From [Chlorobium] sp. 445 (GTDB lineage Bacteria > Bacteroidota > Chlorobiia > Chlorobiales > Thermochlorobacteraceae), in the NCBI GenBank assembly GCA_002763895.1, contig NSLH01000011.1, forward strand, positions 26,092-90,091: 64,000 nt of DNA, given 5' to 3'. This document shows, one piece after another, positions 31,627 through 40,235 of the stretch (its first letter is position 1; every line of letters begins with the position of its first letter). The notes under the pieces are model-generated. The model saw only the letters and a list, made by a program, of their open reading frames with translations, was not told where the DNA came from and made no database searches. The position numbers and the translations under genes are program-made.

Positions 31627-32211
31627 TTAGCTACTTACTTTTGTTAGGATTGGCATCCGTTCAAATCTGTAACCCAGTCCCTTCATAGCTTTCACCATGG
31701 CTTCAGTTTCTTGCGTAACACGCTGCTTTGTTTCTGCGATAGATTTTGAGGATACGCCAATCTCCGAGTTAAAATACTCTAATACCGCTTTGCTGAGCGT
31801 GTCCAGTTTGGCTTCGGCTTCCCCTTCTACCACCAAGCCTGTGATGCTCTTTTCATCGGGCGTTATAGCATAGCGGAAGCTAAAATCAATGAAGTTCAAG
31901 ATGTTCGGGTTCTGTACGCTTCGCACATCCGTTGAGCGGTAGCGTTCGATAAAGTCACGCACAATCAAATCGGGACGAACCTTATTGGCTTCTTGCAAGA
32001 TTTCTGCAAAGGCTTTTGTGTATTCAATGCGAAGTGTGCTGTTTTTGAAGGGCACATCGGCTTTCATAGCGTCCATTCGCTTTTGCCAAAGGTCAATCGT
32101 ATCAATAAACTTCTTGAAGCGCTGGTTTTCAAGTTTTGCACGCTCATATTCATCTTTTGCTGAGAGTTCCTTTTTGTCAGGTGTTTCGTAGCGTGAGCGC
32201 AGTTGCTTCAT
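31627..32211 (-). CDS. Hypothetical protein of the chemosensory cluster (194 aa)
   Basis: Unrecognised. A mostly helical, charged, cytosolic-looking protein with a Lys/Glu-rich N-terminal helix (KDEYERAKLENQRFKKFID), a middle segment with VVEGEAEAKLDTLSKAV, and a final helix rich in Glu and Met. No catalytic motif was found. Its start overlaps the stop of the preceding 402-residue protein by four bases (ATGA), so the two are translationally coupled and probably act together. Position between CheW and the chemoreceptor suggests a role in the same signalling pathway, by inference only. Confidence 0.7.
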   Translation of the reverse strand: MKQLRSRYETPDKKELSAKDEYERAKLENQRFKKFIDTIDLWQKRMDAMKADVPFKNSTLRIEYTKAFAEILQEANKVRPDLIVRDFIERYRSTDVRSVQNPNILNFIDFSFRYAITPDEKSITGLVVEGEAEAKLDTLSKAVLEYFNSEIGVSSKSIAETKQRVTQETEAMVKAMKGLGYRFERMPILTKVSS

Positions 32212-33416
32212 ATCGGATTTAAAGCGGCGTCTATAAACTTATCGGCATAGGCGGGGTCTTTTTTGTGCAACGCCAGTAGAAAATCCACGCCATCATTTTC
32301 CACGAGCGGCAAAGGCACTTTGATATAGCGGCAGGCTTCGTCGAGACGACCGACTTCAATGTAGAAGTTTGCCAGTGCAATCTGGTATGGATAGTAGTTG
32401 ATATCCGAGGCAAAGGTCATCAGCCAGTAAAACTCCTTGCGTGTTACATTTACCTCACGCATTGCCTTTTCTTTCCAATAGAAGCTCTTTTGCGCTTTAT
32501 CTTCTGGCGCAGGCACCTTCACCTTTTTGAACAGTCCTGCCTTGATGTAAGCTGGTCCGCCAATCCCATCGCGCTCAATGAGTTTATCAATCACAGCCTT
32601 CATGTCTTGACGCAGTTTTTCTTGCCCTGGAAGTGGCTGCTGGTCGAGTGCGTTATAGAGGTGCATGACCGCACTGAGTTTATTGTCGACTTGTTCATCG
32701 CCTTTTGTTACCTTGACTTTCTCGAGGTAGTCATATGCGATGCGATAGTTGCAGTCGAAGAGAATCTCATCTTGGCGTCGCACAATGGCATCGGAGCGTT
32801 TGCCGACGCCTTGTTTGAAGCGAATATTCAGCGCGAGGGCTACAGCCAAAGCTTTGAAGTAATCTTTATTGCGATAGTGCTGCTCGACTTCAAACATTTT
32901 GGCTTCTTCATCAATGCCTTGTTCGAGTTCTTCATCGATTTCCAAGATAATTTTATCGCCATCGATGCGCAGCAAGTCTTCAGTGTTTGTGTTGAAGATC
33001 GCTGCGGCGGCTTTTTCGTCAGCTAAGATATCGCCGAGCACGCTTTCAAGGTCTAAGCCCAGCACATTATCGCCGCCGCCGTCGCTATCATCATCCAAGA
33101 AAGATGAAGCAGGTTTAGTCGGTGCACTTGCTGCAGCAGCAGCTTTTGCGGCAATGGTTTTTGCTGACGCATGCACTTCTTCTTGTTTCGGCTTTTCTTT
33201 GACCACTTCGTCTAAGATACCCAAATACTCTTTGAGCATGCGGTCGCTAATTGCCGTATTCTTTACATAATCAAGTAGTTTTTTCTGCTCTTCGCAGAGC
33301 GTTCTTAAAAAGTCGTTGTTAGCATCGGCTTTCAAGGCTTGCTCCAACTCTACCACATTAGTAAGGAGTTTTTCGACGAGTTGCGCTCGCAGCGCTGCAT
33401 TTTCTCTCGTGTTCAT
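32208..33416 (-). CDS. Hypothetical helical protein of the chemosensory cluster (402 aa)
   Basis: Unrecognised, soluble, no signal peptide. Three parts can be seen. Residues 1 to about 75 form a helical bundle (LRAQLVEKLLTNVVELEQAL). A low-complexity Ala/Pro/Ser linker follows, about 85-110, with an acidic patch SSFLDDDSDGGGD. The C-terminal region of roughly 270 residues is rich in helical pairs (KDYFKALAVALALNIRFKQG, YYPYQIALANFYIEVGRLDEA) and resembles degenerate TPR repeats. A scaffold or adaptor would fit this layout. It lies 29 bases downstream of cheW and overlaps the next gene. Function is not assigned. Confidence 0.7.
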   Translation of the reverse strand: MNTRENAALRAQLVEKLLTNVVELEQALKADANNDFLRTLCEEQKKLLDYVKNTAISDRMLKEYLGILDEVVKEKPKQEEVHASAKTIAAKAAAAASAPTKPASSFLDDDSDGGGDNVLGLDLESVLGDILADEKAAAAIFNTNTEDLLRIDGDKIILEIDEELEQGIDEEAKMFEVEQHYRNKDYFKALAVALALNIRFKQGVGKRSDAIVRRQDEILFDCNYRIAYDYLEKVKVTKGDEQVDNKLSAVMHLYNALDQQPLPGQEKLRQDMKAVIDKLIERDGIGGPAYIKAGLFKKVKVPAPEDKAQKSFYWKEKAMREVNVTRKEFYWLMTFASDINYYPYQIALANFYIEVGRLDEACRYIKVPLPLVENDGVDFLLALHKKDPAYADKFIDAALNPI

Positions 33417-33445
33417 TTTGATCCATGAGATTTAGTTTACAAGTA

Positions 33446-34063
33446 TCATTGAAACTGACTAAGTTCTTTAGTACTGAGCAAACTCTCTGTGTCAATCAAA
33501 ATCACATCGTTATCGCGCCCTTGTTCTCCAGGTCTGGTAAAAAGACCCTTTGCAAATTGAGAGATGCGTGCCAGTTCTCCATCGGCAGCATTCACCTTGA
33601 CCAACTCTCGCTCGGCGACACGCAAGACATCGAGCACGGCATCGACCAGAATACCCACAGAGTAGAGTTCGCCACGCAGGATGATCATTTTTTCTGCAGC
33701 ACGCTCACGCCGATTCTTTTGTTGTCGCCGTGTACCGAGGCCTAAAATTTTGCGCACATCTACAGCTGAGGTAATTTCGCCGCGCACATTGCAAATCCCA
33801 AGAATGTAGTCCGGCAACCCCGGCACAGGCGTAATGCGCGGCACATCGAGAATGGCTTCAATGTCATTGACGCGAAATGCGACTTCTTTTTCACCGAGCA
33901 ACATGGCAATATATTGCTCGCGCTCTTCTTCGCTTTCTTGCTGCTGAGATATGTCGCTGCTGGCGTCTATGCTGCTCAGCAACTTGATCACATCTTTATC
34001 AATCGTGTTCAAATCTTCAAGACGAATCTCCTCATTTTGCGCACTGGGCTTTTCATCATTCAT
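33446..34063 (-). CDS. CheW-like chemotaxis coupling protein
   Basis: 205 residues. A charged N-terminal extension of about 50 residues precedes the CheW domain: YIAMLLGEKEVAFRVNDIEAILDV, then PVPGLPDYILGICNVRGEITSAVDVRKILG, and a C-terminal LFTRPGEQGRDNDVILIDTESLL. These are the canonical receptor- and kinase-binding strands, including the LGxxNVRG loop. It would couple the chemoreceptor to a CheA kinase, but no cheA is in the window. The CheY-like gene is 68 bases upstream on the same strand. Confidence 0.93.
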   Translation of the reverse strand: MNDEKPSAQNEEIRLEDLNTIDKDVIKLLSSIDASSDISQQQESEEEREQYIAMLLGEKEVAFRVNDIEAILDVPRITPVPGLPDYILGICNVRGEITSAVDVRKILGLGTRRQQKNRRERAAEKMIILRGELYSVGILVDAVLDVLRVAERELVKVNAADGELARISQFAKGLFTRPGEQGRDNDVILIDTESLLSTKELSQFQ

Positions 34064-34131
34064 TTTCGCATCTCCCGCACTTAGTAAGAGTTATCTTGAC
34101 GCCACGCTTTTGTCTTGCTTTCTGCACTTTA

Positions 34132-34500
34132 TCACGACGGGGCAAGGGCTTTGTTTACTGCTGAGACCAAGTCATCCTCGTTAAATGGCTTCACCAAATA
34201 GGCTATTGCCCCTTGCTTCATGCCCCAAAACTTATCGCTGTCTTGATTTTTGGATGTAATCATAATGACAGGAATTTTGGCTGTCTCTGGCATCTTTTTG
34301 AGATTGCGACAGACTTGGAAGCCGTCTTTCTTTGGCATTACCACATCGAGCACGATGATATCGGGTTTGAGTTCAACGGCTTTAGCTTCACCTTCTTCGC
34401 CATCATTAGCCTCGACGATGGTATAACCCAACGCCGTCATGACTTTGGCGATAATGGTGCGCTCTACAGCGCTATCATCGATTATGAGGACTTTTGGCAT
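34132..34500 (-). CDS. CheY-like response regulator, PilH type
   Basis: Single receiver domain, 122 residues. Acidic pocket D8-D9, phosphoacceptor D52 in VLDVVMPKKDGF, conserved Thr/Ser in MITSK, and Lys in YLVKPF. The segment FWGMKQGA before the VKPF loop resembles the WGMRQGA signature of PilH and of cyanobacterial phototaxis CheY proteins. That hints at control of type IV pilus or surface motility rather than flagella. It lies 23 bases downstream of the DUF4388-receiver gene. Confidence 0.93.
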   Translation of the reverse strand: MPKVLIIDDSAVERTIIAKVMTALGYTIVEANDGEEGEAKAVELKPDIIVLDVVMPKKDGFQVCRNLKKMPETAKIPVIMITSKNQDSDKFWGMKQGAIAYLVKPFNEDDLVSAVNKALAPS

Positions 34501-34523
34501 ACAGTTAAAGAATGAGATTAGTT

Positions 34524-35638
34524 TTAACTGGCAACAGGTTCAGTTTTCTTCAGAAACCGCTCTACAACTTGCAAGAGCTCTCCATCTTTGAACGGTTTGG
34601 TAATGTAATCATTTGCGCCTGCATGCAACCCCAAATTTTTATCGATTTCCGCATCTTTTGCTGAAAGCATCACGATAGGCGCATCCTTGATAGCCTCATA
34701 CTCTGCATCAGTACGAATTGTCTTACAGATTTTCAGACCTGTTGTATCTGGCAGCATCACATCCAGCAAGATCAGGTCTGGACGATGTTCTAACGCCAAC
34801 TCCAGTGCTGCTTTTCCGCTTTCAGCAGTAATCAAGCTGTATCCCGTCTCCGAGAGTGCAAGTTGAATTGTCTTAAGAATCACTTTGCTATCATCGACAG
34901 CAAGAATTTTCTTTCTCGTATCTTTTTGTCCCTCTACGAGCTCAATCCACTTTCCATCGAGCAAGACGACCAAGCACTTTAGGACAGAGACTTCTTCCAT
35001 GCGCAACTTTAACGCTAGCGTTTTGATATCCGTCTTACCATCAATCGCCAGGAAGACTTTCCACTCTGCTAATTTCAGAGAAATCTCGTTCATTTCTTCT
35101 TCGCCGCGCTTGGTTTTTCGGGGCACGGCGTTGACGTTTGGAATACGCTGGCGAACCAGTTCTAATTCATCGACCTTGACCGACGCTGTTAGCATGATGC
35201 CTTGAATGTCGACACCGTTACTTAGCCCTTGAACGGTGAGCGGGGCTTCGGGGTCGAAGGCAACCTTCGCGCTTTTTTCTTGCAGGAGTGCCGTAATGAC
35301 ACGCTCAATTTGAATGCGTATAGCTTTGACTAACTTTGGCGCATCGACTTTCTTCATAGCAAGAAGAATTTGTTCAATGCGCTTGTCGCGATGCTGTTTT
35401 TGATAGGCAATAGCTTGGTCTAAGTCAGCGCGTGTAATCATATTCTCCTCTAAGAGAATCGCGCCAAGATCTTCCGAGCCTGTATCGACAGCAATCACCA
35501 GCCCGTTACGAAAAAATACTTTTTTTGCACATCGCCATCATCCGTCGTTACAATCATTGCGCCGGTTTTTTTCATCTGGCGAATGAGTTGAAGCATTTCC
35601 GTAATTGTCCATCCTTTGATGTTCCCAACAAATGACAT
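34524..35638 (-). CDS. DUF4388 (PatA-N-like) protein with C-terminal receiver domain, frameshifted
   Basis: About 371 residues after repair. The N-terminal DUF4388 domain begins MSFVGNIKGWTITEMLQLIR and is cut by a frameshift within an A-run/T-run pair (35511-35526). One added A gives VQKKVFFRNGLVIAVDTGSE and continues unbroken. A middle helical region includes DLGAILLEENMITRADLDQA, a MshE/GspE-N-like pattern. The receiver domain follows (KILAVDDSKVILKTIQLAL, phosphoacceptor in LLDVMLPDTTGLK, VMLSAK, YITKPF). The order DUF4388-receiver then CheY-CheW-MCP matches cyanobacterial Pix/Hmp and Pil-Chp clusters. First gene of the cluster. Confidence 0.85.
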
Positions 35639-35974
35639 AGCAAGACTCTATTTTTTCGTGAGGCGGTTTGACAGTTTCACATGTTTTAGTTAAGACACAC
35701 TGCGTACTTCGGTGTGATGCATCTTGCGACGCGTGGAAATTTTGCGCAGCGTTTTACTAAGCATATCGCAATATAACTTACCTGCGCAAAAAGTCAAACT
35801 TTGCAGCCTTGTCTTTTTCTCTCTGAGCCTATACACCGTTTGAAGATGTTGCGTCTCACAAGAGTTTTGGCAACCCTATTTTTTTTTCGCTATATTGTTT
35901 TGCTCAAGATTTGCAGACTGAATGCTTTCTCAGACTAACTGCCTCAAAGGCAGCTCTAAACCCAATATGCATCA
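35639..35974. other. Intergenic region between divergent chemosensory and parAB units
   Basis: This 336-base AT-rich stretch holds both promoters by position. A possible parA promoter is TTTG (35866-35869), 21 bases, then TATATTGT (35891-35898), an imperfect match to the Bacteroidetes-type consensus. A small perfect hairpin, CTGCCT-CAA-AGGCAG (35939-35953), lies in the parA leader. No gene was seen. Confidence 0.4.
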
Positions 35975-36883
35975 ATGGGAAAAGTTATTGCGATTGCTAA
36001 CCAAAAAGGCGGTGTAGGCAAGACCACTACAGCCATTAATCTTGCCTCGTCGATTGCCGCTGCAGAAATGACTACACTGCTGATTGATATTGACCCCCAA
36101 GCAAACGCGACTTCTGGCTCTGGGACACAAGTAAACGATGAGACCAAGACGATCTATGAGGTGCTTATTGAGCATGTCGACATTGAAGACGTCATCCAGC
36201 CGTCGGTGATGCCATACATGGATATTGTGCCCTCTCATATCAATTTAGTTGGCACTGAAATTGAGCTCATTGATGTACCTGATCGTGAGAAAGTCATGCT
36301 CAAAGCCTTGCAGCGCGTACGCAAAAAGTATGATTACATTTTAATTGACTGTCCGCCTTCGCTTGGGCTGATTACACTCAACTCACTGACTGCTGCCGAT
36401 TCTGTGCTTATTCCCGTTCAATGTGAATACTACGCCCTTGAAGGATTGGGACAACTCTTAAACACCATTAACATCGTGCGCAAGCATCTGAACCCGACGC
36501 TTGAAATTGAGGGAGTTCTGCTTACGATGTACGACAGCCGCTTGCGGCTCTCTAATCAAGTTGCCGAAGAAGTGCGCAAGTATTTCAAAGAAAAAGTCTT
36601 CAATACGCTGATTCGACGCAATGTCAAAATCTCTGAAGCACCAAGTCATGGCAAGCCGATCATTCTCTACGATGCACAGAGCTTAGGCACAAAAGATTAC
36701 ATTGACCTTGCTTATGAAATGTTTGAGCGTGATGGTATTGAGAAGTTTAGCAAGAAAAAAGCCGCTGTCGGCGGCAGCGCAGAGCAAGAGCGCACACCGC
36801 CTTCTTCAGAGGCTTCAGCAGGTTCGTCCACACCGCTCTCAGAGCGCAGTGAGGAAGTACGCCACATGGCAGGCGGTCGTTAA
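35975..36883 (+). CDS. parA: Chromosome partitioning ATPase ParA
   Basis: Deviant Walker A ATPase of 302 residues that works with ParB in segregation of the origin region. The start [19 protein letters not shown] contains the signature [21 protein letters not shown] and [12 protein letters not shown] are the A' and Walker B regions. The last 45 residues are a Ser/Glu-rich tail ([17 protein letters not shown]) beyond the usual end of the fold. parB follows at 70 bases. Confidence 0.95.
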   Translation: MGKVIAIANQKGGVGKTTTAINLASSIAAAEMTTLLIDIDPQANATSGSGTQVNDETKTIYEVLIEHVDIEDVIQPSVMPYMDIVPSHINLVGTEIELIDVPDREKVMLKALQRVRKKYDYILIDCPPSLGLITLNSLTAADSVLIPVQCEYYALEGLGQLLNTINIVRKHLNPTLEIEGVLLTMYDSRLRLSNQVAEEVRKYFKEKVFNTLIRRNVKISEAPSHGKPIILYDAQSLGTKDYIDLAYEMFERDGIEKFSKKKAAVGGSAEQERTPPSSEASAGSSTPLSERSEEVRHMAGGR

Positions 36884-36953
36884 AAGCATATCTACAATCA
36901 AACTGCTGTGATATTGTTATGTGGTTTTTCAATCAACGAAATTGAAACAGGCT

Positions 36954-37892
36954 ATGGCAAAGTTAGCGCTTGGCAAAGGGTTGAAAGCCTTGATTCCTGA
37001 CGAATCAATAGAGGTGATTTCCAAAAAGGAGCATCGTCTACCGGGCGGGCGAGGCTACCAGTTCCGTGACACACGCACGGGGGAAGTCGGCATGATTGGC
37101 GTCATTCCTGTCGATAAAGTTGCGCCAAACCCCTTTCAGCCACGCATGGATTTTGACCCTGAGGCGCTCGAAGAACTTAAAGCCTCGATCAAAGAAAAAG
37201 GTGTCATTCAGCCTATCACGGTGCGCCTTAAAGGTGATGGCTATGAGCTCATCAGCGGCGAAAGACGCTTGCGCGCCTCCATTGAGGCAGGACTGCGAGA
37301 AATTCCTGCCTATGTCATGGATGTCAAGAGCGATCAAGAAATGCTTGAGCTTGCGCTCATTGAAAACATTCAGCGTGAAAAGCTCAATCCAATTGAAATC
37401 GCTACTGGCTACCAGCGCTTAATTGAAGAGTGCCATCTCACGCAGGAAGAAGTTGCCAAGAAAGTCAGCAAAGACCGCACGACGGTTACGAACTTTTTGC
37501 GCTTGCTCAAATTGCCTCAACCAATTCAAAAAAGTCTGCGCAATGGTGAAATTACCATGGGACATGCACGTGCCCTGATCTCAATTGAAGATCCAGAGAC
37601 ACAGATGGAAATCTGGGAACTCACCATGAGCAAAGGGCTCTCCGTGCGCAAAGTGGAAGATTTGGTCAGCCGCGCCGCACGTGCTGCAAAAAAGAACAAG
37701 TCCAAATATCAGCCAACTTCAGATAGCAAAGATGTGAATGTCTCCGAAGTTGAGTCTATTCTGCGCAGTCGCTTGGCAACAAAAGTCAAAGTCGTGCACA
37801 CCAGTAAAGGTTCAGGAGAAATTATCATAGAGTATTATTCGCCCGACGATTTAGAGCGCATTATTGATGCAATTGGCAATTCCGAGGTTTGA
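36954..37892 (+). CDS. parB: Chromosome partitioning protein ParB
   Basis: CTPase/DNA-binding clamp of about 312 residues that loads on parS. The start MAKLALGKGLKALIPDE is the canonical ParB opening, so this ATG (36954) was chosen over one 33 bases upstream. Family motifs: the ParB/Srx nucleotide pocket VAPNPFQPRMDFDPEALEEL and GERRLRASIEAGL; ENIQREKLNPIEIA; the helix-turn-helix LTQEEVAKKVSKDRTTVTNF. No perfect parS site was found in the window. Confidence 0.95.
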   Translation: MAKLALGKGLKALIPDESIEVISKKEHRLPGGRGYQFRDTRTGEVGMIGVIPVDKVAPNPFQPRMDFDPEALEELKASIKEKGVIQPITVRLKGDGYELISGERRLRASIEAGLREIPAYVMDVKSDQEMLELALIENIQREKLNPIEIATGYQRLIEECHLTQEEVAKKVSKDRTTVTNFLRLLKLPQPIQKSLRNGEITMGHARALISIEDPETQMEIWELTMSKGLSVRKVEDLVSRAARAAKKNKSKYQPTSDSKDVNVSEVESILRSRLATKVKVVHTSKGSGEIIIEYYSPDDLERIIDAIGNSEV

Positions 37893-37902
37893 CTTACGGC
37901 TC

Positions 37903-38688
37903 ATGCTTTTGCGTTTCCTATTGTTTTTTCTCATTCTGACTTTTTGTACTGCAAGGCACGACTGCGCCGCTTTCTTTGCACCTTCTGACCTGCCTTTTAA
38001 GCCGACATACAACTTGTGTTTTTTGACTCACACTCCTTTCATACCTGAGCCCACCCAATCTGCGCTTTCACGCCGCGATACGACTGTGCGCGAGACCAAG
38101 CGTGCGGCTAACACTCTACCAGACACAGCTACACTCAAGAGCGAACGCTCTGCAACAGTTGCAGCCGACACCAGTACACTTCATGTCAAGCAAGCCCGCA
38201 TGCAAGACACCGTTTTAGCCAAAGCCGATAACACAGCAAAAGCTGATAGTGTCACCAAACCAGATTCGCTGGCGTGGCGGCTACGTCCCGAACTGGTTGC
38301 ACTAGGCGCTGCCCTCCTTCCCGGCTTTGGTCAAATCTATAATCGCGCTTACTGGAAACTGCCGATTGTCTATGGACTATTTGCATGGTTTGGCTATAAC
38401 TACTTCTTGCAGCAACGCCAATACTTGGAATTTCGCCAGCGCTACGAAGAAGATCTTGCCAAAACGCCCACACCTCCAAGCCTAGAAGCGAACCGACGCT
38501 TTCGTGAGTTCTACCGAGAGCAACGCGATGAATTTGGCGTCTATATCTTGCTTGTCTATCTTGCCTCAATTGTCGATGCGTATGTCGACGCACATCTCTT
38601 CGGCTTCGACATCAGTGATGATCTTTCGCAGCGCGTACCTTTGCCAGCACCAACCATACCAATTTTCACCATCAAGCTGAAGTTCTAA
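37903..38688 (+). CDS. DUF5683 domain membrane protein
   Basis: About 261 residues. A hydrophobic N-terminal signal (MLLRFLLFFLILTFCTA) leads a Thr/Lys/Asp-rich linker of some 100 residues. The C-terminal DUF5683-like domain is marked by LGAALLPGFGQIYNRAYWKL and later YILLVYLASIVDAYVDAHL. The stop of parB is 10 bases upstream. A parA-parB-DUF5683 order is familiar from Bacteroidetes and Chlorobi. Molecular role unknown; the linker suggests attachment to the envelope. Confidence 0.8.
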   Translation: MLLRFLLFFLILTFCTARHDCAAFFAPSDLPFKPTYNLCFLTHTPFIPEPTQSALSRRDTTVRETKRAANTLPDTATLKSERSATVAADTSTLHVKQARMQDTVLAKADNTAKADSVTKPDSLAWRLRPELVALGAALLPGFGQIYNRAYWKLPIVYGLFAWFGYNYFLQQRQYLEFRQRYEEDLAKTPTPPSLEANRRFREFYREQRDEFGVYILLVYLASIVDAYVDAHLFGFDISDDLSQRVPLPAPTIPIFTIKLKF

Positions 38689-38730
38689 GCATTTCTAATT
38701 TGGTTTTTATTTCCTTCTAAAAACTCTAAC

Positions 38731-38761
38731 TTTGCTGTTGCGTACGACATAATTACGCAAC
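38731..38761 (+). promoter_or_regulatory. Operator-like dyad in the phhA promoter region
   Basis: An inverted repeat, GTTGCGTA (38737-38744) and TACGCAAC (38754-38761), spaced by nine bases and ending 37 bases before the phhA ATG. TTTG (38731-38734) sits where a -33 element would be, with TA exactly 19 bases later at the second arm. The dyad would therefore overlap the promoter. A regulator of aromatic amino-acid catabolism could bind here (inference). Confidence 0.45.
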
Positions 38762-38798
38762 ACTATAACCGTAACCGTTTTCTGTGGAGGTACATCCT

Positions 38799-39638
38799 AT
38801 GACCGCATCACTCGGCGAGCCTGCCTTTAATGAGGCACTCGAGCCGCTTTCCGCCTATGAAAAAGCCACACAAGATGGCGCACTTGATCCTCGCTGCATT
38901 CCACAGCACCTTGACGGTCCTCCTCCAATCGGTGATGACATCCAATACCCTAACTACAGCGAAGACGAACATCAAATTTGGCAATTTCTCTATGCGCGCC
39001 AGTGCGCTCTTTTGCCGAACCGCGCCTGCCACGATTTCTTGCAAGGCATTACGCTTCTAGGACTTCGTTCAGATAAAATACCTGCCTTAGCTGAGGTCAG
39101 TCGCCAGCTGGAACGCACGACTGGCTGGCGTGTAGCTCGCATTCCTGGACTGCTGCACGAGCGAGATTTCTTCAACTTGCTTGCCCAGCGCATCTTCCCT
39201 TCAACTGACTACATTCGCGGTCGACACGAACTGAACTACACGCCTGCACCCGATCTCTTTCATGATGTCTTCGGACATCTGCCCATGCTCACTAATCCTG
39301 ACTTTGCTGATTTTTATCAACTCTTCGGCAAAGCTGCACTTTACGCGCAAGGACAAGATCGCATTAGCCTCGAGCGCTTGCACTGGTTCACGGTGGAGTT
39401 CGGGCTCGTCTATGAAGAAAATGCCGTCAGAATTTTTGGCTCAGGTGCACTCTCTTCATGCGAAGAAGTCGAGCATGCACTGTCTGACAAGGTTACAGTT
39501 TATCCTTTTGACGTGGAGCGCATTATTCATCAAGACTATGATGTATGGCACTTGCAAGATGTGCTTTTTGTGCTCGACTCGTTTGAGCAACTCAAAACAA
39601 GTTTTATGCAGTGGACACACGAGCGTGGGCTGCTCTAA
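38799..39638 (+). CDS. phhA: Phenylalanine 4-monooxygenase
   Basis: Iron- and tetrahydropterin-dependent hydroxylase converting phenylalanine to tyrosine with O2, about 279 residues, the bacterial catalytic-domain length. The 2-His-1-Glu iron site is complete: H155 and H160 in HDVFGH, and E200 in HWFTVEFGLV. A strong Shine-Dalgarno (GGAGGT, 38785-38790) precedes the ATG at 38799, excluding the upstream ATG at 38784. No pterin-recycling gene (phhB/PCD) is adjacent. The enzyme requires oxygen, so its presence argues against a strictly anaerobic lifestyle. Confidence 0.95.
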   Translation: MTASLGEPAFNEALEPLSAYEKATQDGALDPRCIPQHLDGPPPIGDDIQYPNYSEDEHQIWQFLYARQCALLPNRACHDFLQGITLLGLRSDKIPALAEVSRQLERTTGWRVARIPGLLHERDFFNLLAQRIFPSTDYIRGRHELNYTPAPDLFHDVFGHLPMLTNPDFADFYQLFGKAALYAQGQDRISLERLHWFTVEFGLVYEENAVRIFGSGALSSCEEVEHALSDKVTVYPFDVERIIHQDYDVWHLQDVLFVLDSFEQLKTSFMQWTHERGLL

Positions 39639-39645
39639 AGTTTGC

Positions 39646-40206
39646 TCAAAACTCAACGCCTAAGCGCGCAGGCACCCCCTCATCAAAATAATGCTTAACT
39701 TTTCGCATCTCTGTAATCAGGTCTGCGCGCTTTTCTACTTCATCCCAAATTTTGTGCCCCGATAAGACTAACTCGCACGGACGTTCTTTTGCTTCATAGA
39801 CATCCAAGAGTGCCATCACATCCGATTGATTTAGGAGATTGTAGGCAACGGCTGCAAGCGCTTCATCAAGCACAAGCAAGTCCAGCTCGCCTTGTTCGAT
39901 GAAATGCCTTGCAGCTGCAAGTCCACGCTGCGCTTCTGCAAAGTCCTCATCTTGATTTTTGAATCGGAACGTGCCGTCAGCCATCATACGCTCGCAGCCT
40001 GTTGGCACAATTTCAATTGGATAGCCAATTTCTTTGAGTTTGCGCAAAATAAAGCGCTCAGAGTAGTGCTCATTTTGTCCATCGTATCCTTTGTCGAACT
40101 GCACAATGGCAACGCGTTGCCCTGCTCCCAGAGCGCGAATTGAAAGACCAATTACAGATGTAGTCTTACCTTTGCCATAGCCGTAGTAGAGATGAATTTT
40201 GTGCAT
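39646..40206 (-). CDS. cobO: Cob(I)alamin adenosyltransferase (CobO/BtuR type)
   Basis: Transfers adenosyl from ATP to cob(I)alamin. 186 residues. P-loop GYGKGKTTSVIG at residues 9-20, AIVQFDKG, and the late DLLVLDEALAAVAYNLL are family signatures. It lies 29 bases downstream of a TonB-dependent receptor gene on the same strand, a pairing that suggests uptake and activation of external cobalamin or cobinamide. It is convergent with phhA across 7 bases. Confidence 0.93.
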   Translation of the reverse strand: MHKIHLYYGYGKGKTTSVIGLSIRALGAGQRVAIVQFDKGYDGQNEHYSERFILRKLKEIGYPIEIVPTGCERMMADGTFRFKNQDEDFAEAQRGLAAARHFIEQGELDLLVLDEALAAVAYNLLNQSDVMALLDVYEAKERPCELVLSGHKIWDEVEKRADLITEMRKVKHYFDEGVPARLGVEF

Positions 40207-40235
40207 GGATTTGAAGGTTGTTCTTTGATTAAAGT

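Noticed and set aside
35669..35686. parS-like sequence GTTTCACATG upstream of parA
   Set aside because: Only one half-site matches the parS consensus TGTTTCACGTGAAACA, so it is not a convincing ParB site.
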